A stretch of DNA of 64,000 nucleotides. It comes from Polyodon spathula (lineage: Eukaryota; Chordata; Actinopteri; Acipenseriformes; Polyodontidae). Position numbers and translations under genes: made by a program. Shown here in pieces: positions 58,647 to 64,000 of this stretch. Below the pieces are notes generated by a model that saw only the letters and a list, made by a program, of their open reading frames with translations, had not been told where the DNA came from and ran no database searches. How positions within the stretch are numbered: the stretch's first letter is position 1; each line of letters starts with the position of its first letter. The DNA lies in contig NC_054536.1 in assembly GCF_017654505.1 (NCBI RefSeq), forward strand, positions 28,019,512-28,083,511, given 5' to 3'.

Positions 58647-59181
58647 TGTGACAGGGTCTTCCTCGAGTCACGCGTGTGGGTCGCCGCTGTTCAAGCATAC
58701 AGAGAGACAGACGTGGGTGTTGAAACGCCGGCACAGGGGCGCAGGATTTATTAACAAAAACATAAAACGAAAGTAAAATAAAGGCGGTCATGTGACGTTA
58801 CCAGCGATGGTAACGCACAGAGGACAAATACAGCAAACTGTACAAAAAGTGCAAAATAAAACACAATACCCCAAACTATAACTCAAAAGGTGCCGTGAAA
58901 ACGGCAGGCCTTGCAGCAGCCCCGAGCTATCTCCCGCGGATGTTTTTAAACTGACGGACACTCGGTCGCCCACGTGCTGATTGAGGACCAGCACAGCCAA
59001 TCACTTGCTGCCCTTCCCTCAACCAAGCATAGTAGGCAGCAAGTCTCAATCGAGCGCCCGTCTGTAAACAATAACACAATCAAACTAATCAAGTCCCAAA
59101 ACAACACAAAATAAACCCATTCCCACATATAAACTACACCAACACTAATTTACCACTGTGCAGGGCAATCGCACTGCCACA
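58647..59181 (-). mobile_element. Solo LTR, second family, perfect TSD ATGCT
   Basis: Bounded by TGTGACAGGG (58647) and CACTGCCACA (59181), with perfect 5-bp duplications ATGCT at 58642-58646 and 59182-59186. The minus strand carries TTAATAAATCC near its 3' end, a polyadenylation signal, which sets the orientation. The 535-bp interior has no coding domain. It differs from family A in sequence but has similar termini. Confidence 0.92.
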
Positions 59182-59186
59182 ATGCT

Positions 59187-60988
59187 TTTTACACGTGCTT
59201 TAATAAAAGATAGCGTTGAATGACATAACAAGTTTGTCAGTGCTGTGCTTTGCAAAGAGATATGAATTGGTGACTTTGTGTGACAGTACTGTCCATCAGC
59301 TAAAACGCTGCCTAACGCCAGCAATCTTAATCATAAATATTTGACAGAAAATGGTGATGCTTTATGGAACGCATTGATGGAAATATCCAGTGTGATTTGT
59401 GACACTGCATCACCCAGTTCTGTCAATTTTCTTTTTGTTTTTTTATGGTTTCAAGGATAATAAACCTGGATTGTTTTGTGCTGATGCCATGTTCATACCT
59501 TCTGTAGATACTATTTCCAGCACAGCGATTGCCCAAACGTTCTCAAAGTACCAGCTACTTGGGAAAATGTGACTTTGATTTACACAACCTCTGCTTCATC
59601 GTACATGCCAGGGACACTAAACTTAGTCAGAAAACAGAACTGCTATGCATATTCCACGTGTGAAGTGTGTATACTGAGTCCCCCACCCACCTGATTTGTA
59701 CCAATGTTTCAATTTAAAATCTTTTTTTTTTACAGATTTTATCCCTATTTTAATATATTGTAGCGTGCACAGGGGAAGGCAGCAGAAGGGCTAGTAGGTG
59801 ACGCAGTCACATATAAAGACATAAGCCTGATATACGCTCCTTGCAAAGGAGCCGGCTCTTTGTACAACAGTATCGGCGCTATGCTTGAGTCCCGGGTTTC
59901 TGCGTTGGTGACAGCCAGGACTGTTACAACATTTAAATATGTCGGGAATGGTATCTACAAGGCAGGATAGGAAATGAAGCTCGTGCTCCAAACAGTGGTC
60001 AGATTGATTGTCTAGCAGTTGTCTTTATTAGTAGAACAGCTGCTTAGCGAGAACATAGAGAAGAACCCTTCATAATGGCTCATGTCACTCAAAACCAAAT
60101 TCACCCCCAATACCATATAATCCTAGGTTAGGTGTCCTGCAATCCTGTTATCTAGTTATTATACACCCAGGCCCAAAAATTCACTTTTCACACTTTGATC
60201 TGCAGATTACCTAACACACTTTGTTACATCACTGTAATACATATCTACCTTATTTACATACATTAACTGGGATTTGCTATTCCACAACTGTACCACAGTA
60301 TAATTGGAGTGCAAAGTGCTGAGCCCTTTTGGCAGACTCAGATCAGATGCAAATGTGAAATACTGTATTGTACAGCAGAATCATTTGAACTTGATAGCAA
60401 TTTAAAAAAAAAATGCAGTTATAAACAAATTACCCTAGTGGCCTTTCTGGCCTACATACTGGCCTCCACTTCCAATCCAGACTCCTGACTGCAGGTGACT
60501 TGGCAAGTCCTTTTCAGCAAATTAATCAAGGGAAAGTGAACATAGACCTCTAGGGAAGATTGAAACCTGAACGGCAATGTAATTGACTCATCATACATTA
60601 TACTAAATCTGATCCCAAATGAGAAAGTCCAATTTATTATTATTTTTAATTCTGAATTCTCGTTTGCACTATTAATATCCAAATGACCATGGAGATAAAT
60701 ACCATTTTAAAAAGTTAATACAAGTAATGGCACAGAGTTCAAGCAAGTAACATTGCCTGGTTCACATTCATCATAGGTGTTAGAGAGACAGAGAGATATC
60801 CATGAGTAAGATAAGCTGGTCAACGCAGGAAGGGCTGTTACAGTTCTGAATGTTCTGAGTAGGACAGGTCTTGTGTTGTGTGCAAAGCACAGCAACAGCT
60901 GCCCTGGATAACTCTGCAGTTAGTACATCAAGGGAGGTGACATATTTTTGCTGGAATAAAATTCTGATGATTCAGATAAAAAAAGCAT
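59187..60988. other. No gene recognised
   Basis: 59762-60000 is GC-richer, with a TCCTTGCAAAGGA palindrome near 59839. This may be another LTR piece, but no boundary was found. Confidence 0.35.
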
Positions 60989-61070
60989 GTGTGTAAAACT
61001 ATGAGTGTAGTGTTTTACCTAAAACTGAAATTCAATGAGACCTGGGAGTCAAACTGGGTCATACATTACA

Positions 61071-61072
<2 letters not shown>

Positions 61073-61099
<27 letters not shown>
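61073..61099. repeat. Poly-T tract
   Basis: Run of about 27 T. Confidence 0.9.
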
Positions 61100-61103
<4 letters not shown>

Positions 61104-61129
61104 AACATACTTTAACAGAGGGGTGCACA

Positions 61130-62640
61130 ATTCCAGCAATAAGTACACCTTATAGGCTATTATGCCACCAGAAAAACAAGCTACCTCGGGAAAAGTTGAT
61201 AACATTGGACAAAGTTGGACAAAGTCATCAAGCTGTCTCATGTGTCCACCTTGTGTACTCCATGCATGAAGAGCTGTGGACTCTGATAACCTACATCATG
61301 AAGGATTCACACTTAACATTCTCTCTTATTATAGGTCTGGATTTCCTGAAGAGAACTGGAATTTCAATTGATTTTATAAAAGGAATGTATGGCATGAAGC
61401 ATGACCAGGAACTGCGATTTTATCCATTTTTTTTTACAAAGCTCTGTGGGATGAAACTTGAGAAATCATACACTTTCATTGGACTGTATTTGTTTATGCC
61501 TGAGTCAGCAGGTTCTCTGAGATCCTCCGTGGTCGAAGCCACAGTTCAAGCTGTGGTTGAGAAAGCTGAAACATCTGTGTCAGGAAAACAGCCACTTAGT
61601 ACCCTGTTACATCACTGGCATAGGATATGTACTCTCGCTTTCAAAATGTCTTTTCATCGAGGGACACACTCTTGATATGCTGGACATCATCCAGCCTTCA
61701 CAATCTTCCTGGGGTGCACCTGTGTTGCTTATGAAGAAAAGAGACGGTAACACTCGTTTTTGTGTTGACTACATGGACAAATGCAAAAACCAACCTGGAT
61801 GTATATCCTATGCCAAACATTCAAGAGATTGCGTCTGAATGGAGCACAGGCATTCAGTTCTCTTGCTCTAAAGAGTGGATATTGACAAGTCAGCTTGGAT
61901 CCTCCCACCATACAGAAAACTGCCTTTGTAACACCCTCCGTTTTGTATGAATTCAAAGTCATGCCCTTTGGTCTCAAAAACACAGCAGCAACCTTTCAGA
62001 GGCTTATGGAAGCTGTGCTGGCTGACTTGAAAGGAAAGATTTCTTTCTTATATATAGATGATATAATCTTCTATTCAAAGACTGAATCACAACATCTTCT
62101 GGACCTCACAGCTGTGTTTCAAAGACTGCAGAAAGCAAACTTAACCTTAAATCTGGGGAAGTACCATCTACTACAACATAAAATCCAATTCCTTGGGCCT
62201 GTAATTTCCAGTGAAGGCATTAAGACGGACCACCAGGTGATGGAAGCCATTGAATCCTTTCCTACTCCTCGCTCCTTAAAGGAGGTACAGAGGTTTCTGG
62301 GCATGGCAGGATGGCACCATCGATTTATTCCTGTGTTTGCGGAAAGATCTGCTCCCCTGAATGCTCTCAAGAAGAAAGGAGCTAAGTGGATTTGGTTTCC
62401 CAAGCTGTCTTTGAAGATGCCCTATCCTCTTCTCCAGTTCTATAGCATCCTAATGACAATCAACCCTTCCGTGTCCATACCGATGCCAGTCATATTGGCC
62501 TGGGAGCAGTTTTAACCCAACATGTGGGTGAAGAAGAATATGTTGTGGCATATGCTTCCAGACTGTTAAATCCTGCTGAGATTAACTATTCTGTTTCACA
62601 GAAGGAATATCTTTAGGTTGTTTGGGCTTTGGAGAAATGT
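61130..62640 (+). pseudogene. Gypsy-type pol, plus strand: protease tail, RT, RNase H (broken)
   Basis: The + strand reads SLIIGLDFLKRTGISIDF (about 61320-61375), the C-terminal ILGxDFL block of a Gypsy protease. RT follows: IIQPSQSSWGAPVLLMKKRD and RFCVDY (61690-61775), VYPMPNIQEI after a frameshift, then FKVMPFGLKNTAATFQ and the YIDD catalytic box at 62051-62062, LGPVISSEGIKT and VQRFLGMAGWHHRFI. RNase H begins as [13 protein letters not shown] (about 62470) with SQKEYL and a stop at 62613-62615. Several frameshifts and stops break it, and no integrase or LTR was found. The sequence is clearly different from the minus-strand Gypsy at 47-54 kb, so it is a second lineage. Confidence 0.9.
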
Positions 62641-62759
62641 TCTCTATTCAGGTCATTGAGCGAGCAAGGTGCTGTGTAGACGGGTCTAGTTATTACAAAG
62701 AATGAGAAACATATACTGGTTTTGACAAAGTGATTAGAGAACGATAGAAAGAGGAGCTA

Positions 62760-62960
62760 CAAATAAAAAGGAAGTGTAAACCACACTCAGCAGGCTGCTG
62801 AATTAGTAGCCATAGCCTATACATGGGAGAACTATCACATAGAAAGATATGTTGCAATATATTTTGACTCAGCCTGGGTTTGTAATCCACTAACATCATT
62901 TTTAAAAGTGTGAGAAACACATGGGTAATTTGTGCACAAATTAATCCAGACCTGAACTGC
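62760..62960 (+). pseudogene. Possible retroviral-type RNase H scrap
   Basis: The + strand reads HTQQAAELVAIAYTWENYHI and then YFDSAWVCNPLTSFL, with a stop just after. This resembles the AEL.AL and TDSxYV blocks of retroviral (ERV or foamy-like) RNase H rather than Gypsy RNase H. It starts just after the Gypsy fragment ends. Without a tool the call rests on about 35 residues. Confidence 0.35.
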
Positions 62961-64000
62961 AGAAAAGCCAGGTGAACGGGTCAGAGGAACTATCGGGGCC
63001 CATGGACATTCTTTTGTATTTACTTGACTAGGACTTAAATTCATGCAGTGTCACGTTGCCTAAGCAACTTGAAGCATTGCATGGGTTGACCAGCAAAACA
63101 AGAAGACAGCTGACATGAACAGATTGCTTAACATGCAGGCCTATTCTTATTTCATATTCTTAAAAATGTTGTAGAATAAAAAATAAAATTGTAAATTCCG
63201 AGGCATGCAATGAGAGAAGACACCACTGCAGGCAAATAAGATTATCTGAACATTTGTTGCATGACATGAGTGTTCCACAGACTGAGGGGATAAATCAGGA
63301 AAAGTCCAACAGTTGAGAGAAATGTATTTTTTAGTAGCTAATAACAGTGGAAGACTACAGCAATATATTTTGACAAAGGGGTAAAGGAAAAAGTGTTTAA
63401 TGTTGGGGACCGTTATACATAGAATATATGGACTAGAGGGCCATCCCTTCCATTCTAGATGGGAAAGGTCATATTTTACAGTAGATAAGGCCAGCAGTGT
63501 TGATAAGCTGTGTACCTTTCCGTTTTTACACATTAAAAAATCAGAAATATGCACTAAATTTAAATTTAATGCGTAAAAATATGCATAGCAATTTTGCTGC
63601 ATAGCTTGTTTGCCTTCCCTCTTGCCTCCCCTAAAACTTCCACTAACAACCACATCTCCGAGAATACAATGTCTTCAGTTACTAGGAAACTGTACACAAT
63701 AAAAAAAAAAACAACCCAGCAAACATTATATAATCTCTGGGTACCCCTGTTGTCTTTGCAGCCAATCACAGTAAGAATAAGAAAAATTCGGAGCCAAACA
63801 GGTTGAAGCATAAACATCTGTCCAGCTACAAATCCAACTGGGACCCATCGTCAGAGGCAACCACTAAAAAAAAAAAAACGCGCTGAGCCGATATGAACCT
63901 TGTAGAGCACATATATTGTTGTACAGTGGTTCAAATTAACACTGCAGTTACAATTTTAATGCCTACCCCATTACCACTAAAGATTGTATGGTGTGTATTG
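62961..64000. other. No gene recognised
   Basis: AT-rich sequence. The minus-strand frame of 168 codons at 63147-63653 has no recognisable domain and is probably chance. Confidence 0.4.

Noticed and set aside
63147..63653. 168-codon minus-strand ORF as a gene
   Set aside because: No recognised domain, no supporting signals and AT-rich composition; likely chance.

Overview
The window is eukaryotic, AT-rich and dominated by transposable elements. I found no host protein-coding exon that I could defend. The element mix is CR1 and L2 LINEs, tRNA-derived SINEs carrying an L2-type tail, Tc1/mariner with IR/DR ends, a Tigger-like MITE, a piggyBac-like end, Gypsy LTR elements and a hAT/BED remnant, together with long (TA)n tracts. 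This points to a ray-finned fish. The CR1 tail and the LTR families look to me most like an early-branching lineage such as sturgeon or paddlefish, but that is inference from memory. The window probably lies in a large intron or an intergenic desert.

Layout. 1-10 kb: mostly unremarkable AT-rich DNA with a scrambled Tc1 remnant (5372-5909), a 5'-truncated CR1 tail (8260-8565) and a scrap of L1-type reverse transcriptase (about 9376). 10.6-14 kb: an unclassified, GC-richer, CT-rich block with low-order repeats. 14-25 kb: two SINEs in opposite orientation, a solo LTR with target-site duplication (TSD) CACCA, and a nearly full-length Tc1 element (19623-21169) with a broken transposase. 25.3-27.5 kb: a minus-strand L2-like LINE split by a Tigger-like MITE and a piggyBac-like insertion. 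28-40 kb: quiet DNA, a possible Harbinger-like region that holds a Tc1 fragment and a minus-strand solo LTR, and an L2 3' end. 40.3-42.2 kb: a CR1 copy with an unbroken 581-codon reverse-transcriptase ORF.

43-54.5 kb is the richest part. A degenerate minus-strand Gypsy element (gag, protease, RT, RNase H, integrase) was hit by two later insertions, each with a perfect 5-bp TSD. One is a solo LTR (49782-50474, TSD GTTCC). The other is a young, complete, apparently non-autonomous LTR retrotransposon (50931-54076, TSD CATAT). It has near-identical 415-416 bp LTRs, a tRNA-Leu-like primer-binding site, a polypurine tract and one ORF of about 765 codons. The ORF encodes two CCHC zinc knuckles, then a Trp/Glu-rich helical segment, then two very large tandem-repeat arrays. 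A diverged relative with the same architecture lies at 43870-45652. I consider this pair the best candidate for an undescribed system: a gag-like, pol-less LTR family whose protein is mostly tandem repeat and stays open in several frames.

55-64 kb: a BED zinc-finger (hAT-like) fragment, microsatellites, a solo LTR of another family (58647-59181, TSD ATGCT), a plus-strand degenerate Gypsy pol (61.1-62.6 kb) and a weak retroviral-type RNase H scrap. A foldback MITE with arms of about 150 bp lies at 46327-46808.
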